The translations under genes and the position numbers were made by a program. Under the pieces are notes generated by a model that was not told where the DNA came from, did not search any database, and saw nothing but the letters and a program-made list of their open reading frames with translations. 39,878 nt of DNA from Bacillota bacterium (GTDB taxonomy: Bacteria; Bacillota; Clostridia; Christensenellales; Aristaeellaceae): contig JAEWYP010000026.1 of assembly GCA_023395615.1 (NCBI GenBank), forward strand, positions 1 to 39,878, read 5' to 3'. Of the stretch, positions 8,586-16,495 are shown one piece after another; the stretch's first letter is position 1; each line of letters starts with the position of its first letter.

Positions 8586-9395
8586 TTAGCGCACGTTGCG
8601 AATGATCACAATACCGCTGCCACCTTTGCCATAGGCGGTGCCGTTAAAGTTGCCGGAGCCACCCCCGCCCTTGCCCGTATTCGCGCTGCCGTTGGCAGTG
8701 CTCGGCACACTGCCCGCGCCGCTGTACTGCGTACCGCTTGTAAGGCCAAAGGGACGAACCGCTGCTCCGCCGGCGCCATTCGAACCGCCGGTACCAATGT
8801 AGGCGCCATGTGATACGATGTTGCAGCGGTAGTAGCCGCTTACACCCTTGACCAGGTATGTACCATTATTATGGTTTGCGCCCGTAATCGGGAAAGCAAG
8901 GTTCACGGTTCTTTGTCCGTTTCCGATACTTACTGCACTGGCCTTGAGCGACGAATAGTAGTACACATTCCCGCCCGCGCCGCTCGTACCAACGACAACG
9001 CAAGTTTGACCGGTGATAGTGCCTGCGATTCCACCGCCACCACCGCTGCCCGTATTGTTAAATGCTGTCGTTTGGCTCCCCGCCGTACCGGATGAGGCGC
9101 CACCGGAACCAACCGAGATGGTGTAGGGAACGTTACGAAGCAGCGAGATTCCGGAGGAAGTAGCATTATACCCGCCGCCGCCCGCGCCGCCATTCTGGTT
9201 GCCAGCGCCTCCGCCGCCAAGCAGGAAAACCTGAATCGAGGCATCCTGATTACAGGTGAACGTTCCGCTGGTACGGAACTGAATATTCCAGTTACCGTTT
9301 CCTTCATCAGTTATCTGGCTGTTGCCGGTAAAGGTATAGGTGGGAGTTCCCGCGGAGGCCGATCCCCCACGGCGCACCATCATTCCCTGACCCAT
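8586..9395 (-). CDS. Glycine-rich tail-fibre-like protein
   Basis: The 269-residue product starts MGQGMMVRRGG and consists largely of glycine-, serine- and asparagine-rich runs (GGGGAGNQNGGAGGGGY, GSGGGGG), ending GKGGSGIVIIRNVR. This composition and the closing 'G-G-S-G-I-V-I-I-R' match the glycine-rich domain found at the ends of phage tail fibres and related receptor-binding proteins, where it forms poly-glycine-II-type bundles. Residues about 145-185 form a less repetitive island. The start codon overlaps the stop of the preceding gene by one base (TAATG), so the two are translationally coupled. There is no signal peptide or membrane segment. A role as an adhesin or tip component of an injection or display device is inferred from composition and position only. 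Confidence 0.75.
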   Translation of the reverse strand: MGQGMMVRRGGSASAGTPTYTFTGNSQITDEGNGNWNIQFRTSGTFTCNQDASIQVFLLGGGGAGNQNGGAGGGGYNATSSGISLLRNVPYTISVGSGGASSGTAGSQTTAFNNTGSGGGGGIAGTITGQTCVVVGTSGAGGNVYYYSSLKASAVSIGNGQRTVNLAFPITGANHNNGTYLVKGVSGYYRCNIVSHGAYIGTGGSNGAGGAAVRPFGLTSGTQYSGAGSVPSTANGSANTGKGGGGSGNFNGTAYGKGGSGIVIIRNVR

Positions 9396-9793
9396 TATCG
9401 CACCACCTTCAACAGCACCGTAAGCGCCACGGTGGGTTTATCTCTGTAGCAGTATGCTTTTAACTGGCCGTCGGCCGCATCGATACGTCCGATCAGCGCG
9501 TAGTCCTGCAGTTGTGCAATGGCAGTCGTCGTATCATTGCTCAACACCACGTCCACCAGCGGAATATCCGTCGCCAGCAGACCCGCCACCTGAACAGTCT
9601 GCGTATACGGAGCGGTCTGGCTCCAGCTGCCGGCGGGCAATGCCGCAGTCATATGGACAGGTGTGTGCCAAAGGATAGAATCCCTTACCGTCCGACTCTG
9701 GGACTCGTCCATATACACCATATCCGCTAAAGTTTTGGGCGCCAACGGTTCCTGCGTGTTATTGCTGTTAACCTGAATCCAACCCTGTTTCAT
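9395..9793 (-). CDS. Small phage tail-associated-like protein, first gene of the RHS locus
   Basis: The 132-residue product starts at ATG 9793 (MKQGWIQVNSNN) with AGGA 8 bases upstream; a TTG seven codons earlier is less likely. After a linker of about 40 residues, it contains a compact beta-rich domain 'AGSWSQTAPYTQTVQVAGLLATDIPLVDVVLSNDT... LIGRIDAADGQLKAYCYRDKPTVALTVLLKVVR'. I recognise this pattern from small proteins near the tail-fibre genes of clostridial prophages, which have no firm named function. The final codons AAG-GTG-GTG also serve as the ribosome site of the glycine-rich gene. There are no other phage genes nearby, so this may be a tail-derived piece adopted by the RHS locus. 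It is likely the promoter-proximal gene of a minus-strand operon. Confidence 0.7.
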   Translation of the reverse strand: MKQGWIQVNSNNTQEPLAPKTLADMVYMDESQSRTVRDSILWHTPVHMTAALPAGSWSQTAPYTQTVQVAGLLATDIPLVDVVLSNDTTTAIAQLQDYALIGRIDAADGQLKAYCYRDKPTVALTVLLKVVR

Positions 9794-10696
9794 GTTTGTG
9801 TTCCTCGCTTTCAATCATTTCTCATTTTCATCCGTCACAATGCGATAAGCAGTTGTCCTCTCTGCCCCCACCGCCCTGCTGGCAGATATCAAGAGATGGA
9901 CTCTCCATATTTCTGCCCGATACCGGAATACACCATGCATATAAACTGCCTCAGCCCACTGACATCATCCCCTTTCATGGATGAAATCTGACCATCGTTG
10001 AAAATGTATCTGTGTTTATAAAAACGGCGCGACCGCTTAATAATCCGCAGACCCAAGTTCAGTTTTCACCTCGTCCGAAAAGACGAACTGTTGAAGCAGA
10101 GGCTGCCGGTGCGAAAGTGACTGAAGCAGCATAAAAATTCATAGTTCAATGCAATCACAGTTTATGAAGGCGCCGCAGTCATATTACAGAAACATGCTCA
10201 GGATCATTGATCTTCATACTGTTTCTATTCCTTGTTTTTTCTTGGGATCAGCCCTATTCCGGCATCCAGCGGATTGATTCCTTGTGTTGTCTGCTTCACT
10301 GCCATCAATCACCAAAATCAGTATACCTGCCTTGACAGTCCGATTGAGTACGAACGAAGGATACGGATATGAATCAGGAATATTAACCATAAAGATGCCT
10401 GCAAATGTCCGGGATTGACGAACCCGTTTTGATGAACGCAATCAGGTACAATATGAACAGAGTGCGTTCCATGCCGAAACCGTATGAATCATTTTTATCA
10501 ATAGTTCCCTCCGGTTTTCTTACAGGCATCTGTACTTGGGCATGAAAAAACAAACGTTATCTTATCTGTCTCCGGGAGAATGAACGCGGATTCCATGATC
10601 CGGAAGAATATTATGGTTTGGATTTTCGAGAATGCGGTATAGTAATGATATGGTGGTTGTCATCCATCGTGTACAGGCGAAAGGCAAGTGATCAGG
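9794..10696. other. About 900-base gap without a convincing gene
   Basis: The stretch separates the minus-strand RHS locus from plus-strand gapN, so it must hold both promoters. Only short frames occur; the longest, 75 codons on the minus strand at 10214-10441, has no ribosome site or recognisable motif. A TATAGT box at 10638-10643 could be the -10 of gapN, but no well-spaced -35 is seen. The uneven codon-like texture near 10050-10450 could be decayed coding sequence; I could not match it to any family. Confidence 0.6.
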
Positions 10697-12160
10697 ATGT
10701 TTCAAAATATATGCGGAGATCATCAAACGTATTGCAATTTGCTCGACGGCAATTGGGTCCCCCCCTCGTCCGGCGATTATATTGAAATATACTCGCCGGT
10801 GGACGGCTCTCTGGTAGGCAAGGTGCCTGCCATGAACCGTGAGGATGTGGATCGCGCGGTCTCAAACGCCAGAGAAAGCATGAAGAGCTGGGCCGAAACG
10901 CCTATCTACGAACGAGCCCGCGTATTTTATCAAGCAGCCGATTTGCTGGAGTCAAATGCGGAAGAGATCGCTCATATTCTCACCATGGAAATCGCTAAAG
11001 ATAAGAAATCAGCAGTCTTTGAGGTTCAACGTACTGCGGATTTCCTGCGTTACACTGCGGACGCAGGCAAGGGCATCGCGGGCGAAGCCATCAACGGTGA
11101 TAATTTTCCAGGCGGTAGCAAGACAAAAGTTTCATACGTAAGTCGCGTTCCCCTTGGTACCGTATTGGCAATTTCCCCCTTCAACTATCCAATCAATCTG
11201 TCGGTAACGAAAGTAGCGCCAGCATTGATCGGTGGTAATACGGTACTGCTGAAGCCCGCCACACAGGGTTCCATCAGCGCATTGTATCTGGCTCGTGTGA
11301 TGCAGGAGGCCGGATTGCCTCGTGGCGTACTCAATACAATCACAGGTTTGGGCAGTACAATCGGCGACTATGTCGTGACTCACCCGGGAGTGAATTTCAT
11401 CAATTTCACGGGTAGCACGGAGGTGGGCAGACACATTTCCAAATTGTCGTCCATGGTGCCCCTGATGCTGGAACTGGGTGGTAAAGATGCAGCTATCGTA
11501 CTCCCGGATGCGGACTTGGATTTTGCAGCCGATAATATCGTTTCCGGTGCTTATGCATATTCCGGGCAGCGGTGCACGGCAGTTAAACGCATTTTAACAC
11601 AGGAGAACGTTGCGGATCAGCTGATACCCAAACTTTTATCCCGTATAGCAAAGCTTCCGGTGGGTGATCCGCGCGACAATGCAGTCATCGTCCCTTTGAT
11701 TAACAGCAAGGCAGCAGACTTTGTGATGTCATTGATTGACGATGCCGTCGCAAAAGGGGCAACCGTTTTAACCGGCGGCACCCGAAACGGCAATCTCATC
11801 CAGCCTGCGCTGATCGATTATGTTACCACCGACATGCGACTGGCATGGGAAGAACCCTTTGGCCCGGTGTTGCCAATTCTACGGGTGAAGGACATGCAGG
11901 ATGCTATCGATATCGCCAATCGTTCGGAGTATGGCCTGCAATCCTCTGTGTTTACGAAGAACATACATGATGCGTTCTTCGTAGCGAGCCAGTTGGAGGT
12001 TGGCACCGTACAAATCAACAGTAAAACAGAGCGTGGCCCCGATCACTTCCCTTTTCTGGGAGTCAAAGCATCAGGCATGGGCACACAGGGTGTAAAGTAT
12101 GCGATCGAGGCTATGACACGGCCAAAGGCTGTGGTATTCAACCTGGATGCAAACAACTGA
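10697..12160 (+). CDS. gapN: NADP-dependent non-phosphorylating glyceraldehyde-3-phosphate dehydrogenase
   Basis: This cytosolic aldehyde dehydrogenase oxidises glyceraldehyde-3-phosphate directly to 3-phosphoglycerate, making NADPH and skipping the ATP-yielding step of glycolysis. The 487-residue length is close to the family's 475-490. Visible residues are the active-site Asn-163 in 'SPFNYP', general base Glu-259 in 'LELGGKD', and catalytic Cys-293 in 'YSGQRCTAVKR'. The 'SGQRCTAVKR' loop and the tail 'RGPDHFPFLGVKASGMGTQGVKYAIEAMTRPK' are GapN-specific rather than general aldehyde dehydrogenase. The start is not settled: ATG 10697 has AAAGG 12 bases ahead, while in-frame GTG 10688 has it only 3 bases ahead. 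It stands alone, 230 bases ahead of the oxidoreductase genes. GapN is a usual NADPH source in clostridia and streptococci. Confidence 0.93.
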   Translation: MFQNICGDHQTYCNLLDGNWVPPSSGDYIEIYSPVDGSLVGKVPAMNREDVDRAVSNARESMKSWAETPIYERARVFYQAADLLESNAEEIAHILTMEIAKDKKSAVFEVQRTADFLRYTADAGKGIAGEAINGDNFPGGSKTKVSYVSRVPLGTVLAISPFNYPINLSVTKVAPALIGGNTVLLKPATQGSISALYLARVMQEAGLPRGVLNTITGLGSTIGDYVVTHPGVNFINFTGSTEVGRHISKLSSMVPLMLELGGKDAAIVLPDADLDFAADNIVSGAYAYSGQRCTAVKRILTQENVADQLIPKLLSRIAKLPVGDPRDNAVIVPLINSKAADFVMSLIDDAVAKGATVLTGGTRNGNLIQPALIDYVTTDMRLAWEEPFGPVLPILRVKDMQDAIDIANRSEYGLQSSVFTKNIHDAFFVASQLEVGTVQINSKTERGPDHFPFLGVKASGMGTQGVKYAIEAMTRPKAVVFNLDANN

Positions 12161-12390
12161 TGGTCCGCAATAAAGCCCGATTCTCTAACGCACGCAGGGA
12201 AATGTGGAGCCGCGGCGAAATAATACCATAATGTTTACAACGATTGCTCTCTATTTATCTGCCGGCCTGTAGATGATCTGATTTTTCTGCACTGTAACTT
12301 CCTGTTTTCATATTTTCACCAAGCCTTTGGGATAAACCGTTTTACCCCTGGATGAATAGCTGAAGAAAGCATCGCATGAAAGGAAGAGAA

Positions 12391-14067
12391 ATGCTAATGT
12401 ACAATTTGTTGTTTGGCGGAGCCGCCGGTCAGGGAATTGAGACAACGGTTGCCATTCTGGAAAAGCAGTTAAAGCGTTCCGGTTACAATGTGTTCACGGT
12501 AAGGGATTTCATGTCCCGTGTTCGCGGCGGCCATAATTTCTCACTAATACGGTTTGGAATCGAACCGGTTTATTCACACAGCAGTCATCTGGACTGCATT
12601 GTCGCTCTTGACGATGAAACAATCCTCCTTCATCGGGATCAATTAAAGGAAAACGGATTGATTCTTTGCGACAGTAAACTGTCTGCCTCCGATCCCCGAC
12701 TCATGAAGTTTGATATGGATGGGATGGCAAAAAAACTTGGCAATCCCCGCGTATCCGGAATCATCGCAGTTGGCATATTGCTCAAGCTGTTCGGTGAAAC
12801 ATTGGACGGTATGGAGAATATCCTCCGCGAGTTTATCAAACAGCAGTATCTGGAAATCAACCTCAAAGCTTTACAGGAAGGATATCAGATTGCCGAGAAA
12901 CGTTATCAGCATCTTGAAGGGCAGTATGCCGATTGGATGCTGATTTCCGGCAGCAGAGCCGTTGCGCTCGGGGCTGTTGCGGCCGGTCTGCGCTTTTACT
13001 CCGCCTATCCGATGTCACCGTCAACAACCATTATGGAAACGCTGGCTTCCATGGCTGATGATGCGGGCATTGTGGTTGAGCAGGCAGAAGACGAGATCGC
13101 CGCAATCAATATGGCGATCGGTGCGTCTTATGCAGGCGCAAGAGCCATGACAGGCACATCAGGCGGTGGCTTTTCTTTGATGGTAGAAGCGCTTGGTCTT
13201 TCCGGTATGGCAGAAATTCCACTTGTAGTGATTGATGTGCAACGTCCCGGCCCGGTAACCGGCCTGCCGACGCGCACGGAGCAAAGCGACCTGAAATTTG
13301 TAATTTCCGCATCGCAGGGTGAATTTCCGCGCATGGTCATCGCACTGCGCAATCCGTCGGATGCCTTCTATCAGACAATGCGAGCCTTTCAAATTGCAGA
13401 AAAATATCAAATTCCGGTCATTCTTCTAAGTGATCAGTATCTTGGCGACGCCTCCTCAACCGTAAAACCGTTTGACCCGGAGCGTATCCACGTTCCCGCG
13501 CCCACAACCGAGATGAAAACAGAAGGTGAATATCTTCGTTACCGCTATAGCGAAAGCGGAATTTCACCCCGTCTGATTCCGGGGAAAACCAGTCACCCGG
13601 TGTTGATCGACAGTGATGAGCACGACGAGCGCGGATGGATCACGGAATCTGCCGAGGTGCGCAAACAGATGATGGACAAGCGCATGAGAAAAATCGACGG
13701 GTTAAAACAAGAGCTTCTGGAACCGGACTTTATCGGCTCGGATGATTTCGATACATTGCTTATCGGATGGGGATCCACATGGGGACCGATTGCGCAGGCC
13801 GTACAATTATTGAACGAGGATCGACAGGGACATTATGCCGCGCTGGTTTTCGGTGATATCTATCCCCTTCCCCAAAAGCTGCTGATAGAGAAGGCATCTA
13901 AAGCAAAACACATCCTCAATGTCGAACAGAACGCAACCGGTCAGTTAGCGGGATTGATTCGCGAAGAAACAGGGATTGCTTGTACAGGCAACATCCTGAA
14001 ATACGATGGACGCCAAATCTCCGGAGAAGAAATAGCTGAACAGATTCGCAGGGAGGGGTTATCATGA
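12391..14067 (+). CDS. 2-oxoacid:acceptor oxidoreductase, fused gamma-alpha subunit
   Basis: This is the large subunit of a two-component enzyme that oxidatively decarboxylates a 2-oxoacid (pyruvate, 2-oxoglutarate or a branched-chain/aryl 2-oxoacid) to acyl-CoA, passing electrons to ferredoxin. Residues about 5-185 are the gamma domain with 'GGAAGQGIETTVAILEKQL' and 'VRGGHNFSLIRFG'. Residues about 190-550 are the alpha (pyrimidine-binding) domain with 'YPMSPSTTIMETLA', 'EDEIAAINMAIGASYAGARAMTGTSGGGFSLM' and 'QRPGPVTGLPTRTEQSDL'. The gamma-alpha fusion with a separate beta subunit is the KorA/KorB arrangement. Which 2-oxoacid is used cannot be read from the sequence. The start is ATG 12391 because AAGGA lies about 6 bases upstream; ATG 12376 precedes that site and ATG 12397 is two codons later. 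The gene overlaps the beta subunit by four bases. Confidence 0.92.
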   Translation: MLMYNLLFGGAAGQGIETTVAILEKQLKRSGYNVFTVRDFMSRVRGGHNFSLIRFGIEPVYSHSSHLDCIVALDDETILLHRDQLKENGLILCDSKLSASDPRLMKFDMDGMAKKLGNPRVSGIIAVGILLKLFGETLDGMENILREFIKQQYLEINLKALQEGYQIAEKRYQHLEGQYADWMLISGSRAVALGAVAAGLRFYSAYPMSPSTTIMETLASMADDAGIVVEQAEDEIAAINMAIGASYAGARAMTGTSGGGFSLMVEALGLSGMAEIPLVVIDVQRPGPVTGLPTRTEQSDLKFVISASQGEFPRMVIALRNPSDAFYQTMRAFQIAEKYQIPVILLSDQYLGDASSTVKPFDPERIHVPAPTTEMKTEGEYLRYRYSESGISPRLIPGKTSHPVLIDSDEHDERGWITESAEVRKQMMDKRMRKIDGLKQELLEPDFIGSDDFDTLLIGWGSTWGPIAQAVQLLNEDRQGHYAALVFGDIYPLPQKLLIEKASKAKHILNVEQNATGQLAGLIREETGIACTGNILKYDGRQISGEEIAEQIRREGLS

Positions 14068-14915
14068 ACACAGGAACTTTTTGTACCTATGAAACAGCCT
14101 GGTGCCCTGGCTGTGGGAATTATATCATTCTGGAATGCCTGAAAACCGCGCTGGAGCAGCTTGGGCGAAAGCCCTCGGATATCCTTGTGGCGGCAGGCAT
14201 CGGCCAAGCGGCAAAAACGCCGCAATATATCAATACAAACGCATTTTGCGGCCTTCACGGGCGTTCGCTTCCAGCTGCCGTGGCAGCCAAAATCGCCAAT
14301 GAAAAGTTGACGGTTGTTGTTGATACGGGCGACGGGGATTCGTACGGCGAAGGTGGAAATCATTTTATCCACAACATTCGGAGAAACGTTGATATTGCCC
14401 ACTTTGTTCACGATAATCAGATTTATGGCCTTACAAAAGGTCAGGCATCTCCGACCTCTGTTATCGGCCTTGTCACCGGCGTTCAAACCGATGGGAATTT
14501 CACCGAGCCTCTGAATCCGTTGCTGGTAGCGATCGCGTCCGGCGCAGGTTTTGTGGCCCGCGCATTTACAGGGCACAAGGATCAGCTGATATCGTTGATG
14601 AAACAGGCAATTGAGTATAAAGGTTATGCGCTGGTCGATATTCTGCAGCCCTGTGTCAGTTTTAACAAAACGAATACGTTCGCATGGTATAACGAACGAG
14701 TTTACGAGCTGGACGAATCCTATGCCTGTTCCGACAAAGCAATCGCATTGCAAAAAGCATTGGAATTCGGAGACAGGATCCCTCTAGGGATTCTTTACCG
14801 CGAGGAAAAGAAGACGTATCATCAGAAAAACGAAGTGCTGAAACAAGGGATTCCATTGCTTGACAGGAAAACGGATTCGGCTCTGGTGAATCGACTGATC
14901 GCTTCTTATATCTAA
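14064..14915 (+). CDS. 2-oxoacid:acceptor oxidoreductase, beta (thiamine-diphosphate) subunit
   Basis: The 283-residue protein pairs with the gamma-alpha subunit encoded immediately upstream; start and stop overlap as ATGA. It carries 'WCPGCGNYIILECL' near residue 14, where the cysteines help bind the iron-sulfur cluster in this family. The thiamine-diphosphate/Mg motif is 'VVDTGDGDSYGEGGNHFIHNIRRN' at about residues 92-115 (key GDGD...GGNHF...N). The product also shows 'DNQIYGLTKGQASPTS' and 'DILQPCVSFN', typical of KorB/PorB chains. Length is normal for the two-subunit type, and no ferredoxin-like delta subunit is present nearby, so an external ferredoxin must be used. A C-terminal 'GILYREEKKTYH' segment is also usual. 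Confidence 0.93.
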   Translation: MNTGTFCTYETAWCPGCGNYIILECLKTALEQLGRKPSDILVAAGIGQAAKTPQYINTNAFCGLHGRSLPAAVAAKIANEKLTVVVDTGDGDSYGEGGNHFIHNIRRNVDIAHFVHDNQIYGLTKGQASPTSVIGLVTGVQTDGNFTEPLNPLLVAIASGAGFVARAFTGHKDQLISLMKQAIEYKGYALVDILQPCVSFNKTNTFAWYNERVYELDESYACSDKAIALQKALEFGDRIPLGILYREEKKTYHQKNEVLKQGIPLLDRKTDSALVNRLIASYI

Positions 14916-15081
14916 ACTTAACCGGGAAGCATTCCTATCGTAATTGAAAAACGACCACCAGATTCTCATTCGGCATATCGCTTAAGAAGCATGCCTGAAA
15001 TACATTATCAGGCATGTGGCAATTCTGCAGGAATATGGTGTTTCCAAAACAGACTAGCCATATCAGGTTTTATCGTTTTCC

Positions 15082-15106
15082 GCCTGCCGTTTCGGGCAGG
15101 CTTTTT
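15082..15106 (+). terminator. Rho-independent terminator after the oxidoreductase operon
   Basis: GCCTGCC (15082-15088) pairs with GGCAGGC (15095-15101) and is followed by TTTTT. An additional 9-bp hairpin without a T-run (CATGCCTGA/TCAGGCATG, 14990-15016) lies closer to the stop codon. Together they close the plus-strand operon ending at 14915. Confidence 0.8.
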
Positions 15107-15251
15107 CATTGGGAGTTAAGAACCCTAAAAAACAAAATGTTCGAACTCAGTTATACATGCAAATCACTTTTCGTATCTAGCAGAAACGCCTGCGGCGATC
15201 ATAGGCAACCACAAGCAAACCCATATTGCAACAGTAGGTTTACGATAGAAA

Positions 15252-15294
15252 ATGAAAACCACCTGTTGATAAGATTCCTCTTGTCAACAGGTGG
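15252..15294 (-). terminator. Rho-independent terminator of the tRNA-Lys gene
   Basis: CCACCTGTTGATAAG (15259-15273) and CTTGTCAACAGGTGG (15280-15294) form a 15-bp stem with one G-U type pair and a 6-base loop. On the minus strand it is followed by TTTTCATTTTC. It lies just after the CCA end of the tRNA. Confidence 0.85.
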
Positions 15295-15303
15295 CATCTG
15301 TTT

Positions 15304-15379
15304 TGGTACACCATTAGGGACTCGAACCCTAGACACCCTGATTAAGAGTCAGGTGCTCTACCAACTGAGCTAATGGTGC
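15304..15379 (-). tRNA. tRNA-Lys (anticodon CTT)
   Basis: The minus strand gives a 76-base cloverleaf with the CCA end encoded. The acceptor GCACCAT pairs with ATGGTGT, with a weak G-U at the first position. The D arm is GCTC-AGTTGGTA-GAGC; the anticodon arm is CCTGA-CTCTTAA-TCAGG with anticodon CTT reading AAG; the T arm carries GGTTCGAGTCC. The family normally begins with G as here. It has its own promoter and terminator and no other tRNA beside it. The TTT-anticodon lysine tRNA must be elsewhere in the genome. Confidence 0.95.
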
Positions 15380-15417
15380 ATTTCTCGGGTAGCGGGGTTC
15401 GCCAACCGACGAAGATT

Positions 15418-15445
15418 ATTATACGCATTCTCAGAGGTTTGTCAA
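15418..15445 (-). promoter_or_regulatory. Promoter of the tRNA-Lys gene
   Basis: On the minus strand TTGACA (15440-15445) and TATAAT (15418-15423) are perfect consensus boxes with a 16-base spacer, about 38 bases ahead of the mature tRNA. A consensus promoter of this strength is typical for stable RNA genes. Confidence 0.9.
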
Positions 15446-15646
15446 TCCTTTTTTTCAGGAAACCGGCGAGCCGTTTCATTTTCCTCTCATTTTGCCTGCA
15501 CATTCTGGCCCTCTGGTTGGACAGGAGATGCCCTTCGGATGTTCGCACCTGTGCTATAACGCAATTCACACCTCCTTCACATTTTATTTACACATCGTGC
15601 AACAAATGGTCACTTTTGAACGTCATACTATAGGAGAGGTGATCAT

Positions 15647-16276
15647 ATGGCAAGGATACTGATTTTCGGCACCGAGGAAGGCATAGCGCGTAAGCTTTCT
15701 CAGGTAATGCAAAAAGAAGGCTATCAAGTACAAATTTGTGATGCCATCGCAAACCTGCCCGCTCCCCTTGCTGAACCGACGTTGATTATTTTGGACGCAA
15801 GAATGAAATGGTCCGTCTGTCGCCCGCTTTTTAGCGCGATTCAAGCAGTGGGATATCCGGTTCTTTTCCTGACCGCCGATAAAGAAATGACAACGCACCT
15901 GCGCGCGCTGTATCGTGGTCAATCCGACGTTCTGATGATTCCGTTTTCCCCGAAAACCGCATCCGCAAAAGCAACTGCGTTGTTTGGGCATACGGAACCA
16001 ATGCGGGAGCTTACCATTGATGAAGCGAAACGCGTCGCGCTTCTGGATGGCGAACGTGTGGAACTGACTGCGCAGGAGTTTGCGCTTCTGTTGGCACTGA
16101 TGGAGAATCCGGATATGCCGATCAGCCGGGAACAGCTCTTGCGAAAAGCATGGGGCTATCAGAGTATCGGTGAAACCCGTACGGTAGATGTGCATGTTCA
16201 GCGGCTTCGTAAGAAACTGGGCGTCGATCGTATCGAAACGGTGTACAAATGCGGTTATCGTCTTAAGATGGCTTAA
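15647..16276 (+). CDS. Orphan OmpR-type transcription regulator with a degraded receiver
   Basis: The 209-residue protein has an N-terminal receiver-like domain (about 1-112) and a C-terminal winged-helix OmpR/PhoB DNA-binding domain (about 115-208) with 'ELTAQEFALLLALMENPDMPISREQLLRKAWG' and 'TRTVDVHVQRLRKKLG'. The receiver keeps an aspartate at residue 50 (LIILDARM) and Thr-76. The acidic pair that should follow the first strand is replaced by Gly-Thr (ILIFGTEE), and the conserved Lys before Pro-Phe is Ile-98 (MIPF). Metal binding and phosphotransfer are therefore doubtful. No histidine kinase gene is adjacent, consistent with a phosphorylation-independent regulator. The site AGGAGAGGTGATC just ahead of ATG fits the 16S rRNA tail well. 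Targets are unknown. Confidence 0.88.
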   Translation: MARILIFGTEEGIARKLSQVMQKEGYQVQICDAIANLPAPLAEPTLIILDARMKWSVCRPLFSAIQAVGYPVLFLTADKEMTTHLRALYRGQSDVLMIPFSPKTASAKATALFGHTEPMRELTIDEAKRVALLDGERVELTAQEFALLLALMENPDMPISREQLLRKAWGYQSIGETRTVDVHVQRLRKKLGVDRIETVYKCGYRLKMA

Positions 16277-16299
16277 CTGTAAACATGAAAGCGCACTGG

Positions 16300-16341
16300 A
16301 ACGGCTGCTGGTTTTAACCGGCGGCCGTTTCTTCTTTTTAA
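16300..16341 (+). terminator. Rho-independent terminator after the OmpR-type regulator
   Basis: AACGGCTGCTGG (16300-16311) pairs with CCGGCGGCCGTT (16318-16329) through 12 positions with two G-U pairs and a 6-base loop. It is followed by TTTCTTCTTTTT. Confidence 0.88.
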
Positions 16342-16495
16342 TGCCTTCCGTGTTATGATTCTTTGTTGTTCGTTAGCATTTTTCACATTCAAGGCATCAT
16401 TTCCCCCATATTTCAGGCGATTGTGGTATAATCGAGCGAACTGAAAGTCAACGTTCTTCCCAATGACTAGACTTTCCAAAATAGGAGTGGATACG

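Noticed and set aside
8586..9395. Repeated short GC-rich words in the glycine-rich gene as a CRISPR-like or satellite array
   Set aside because: The repetition comes from glycine codons and has no constant repeat-spacer period.
8586..9793. Part of a complete prophage
   Set aside because: No capsid, portal, terminase, tail-tube, holin or integrase gene is seen around these two genes.
10214..10441. A 75-codon minus-strand frame in the gap before gapN
   Set aside because: No ribosome site, no recognisable motif; it may be decayed coding DNA but cannot be supported as a gene.
15304..15379. tRNA-Lys as an island attachment site
   Set aside because: No second copy of the tRNA 3' end and no integrase gene is visible in the window, and flanking genes are ordinary metabolic genes.
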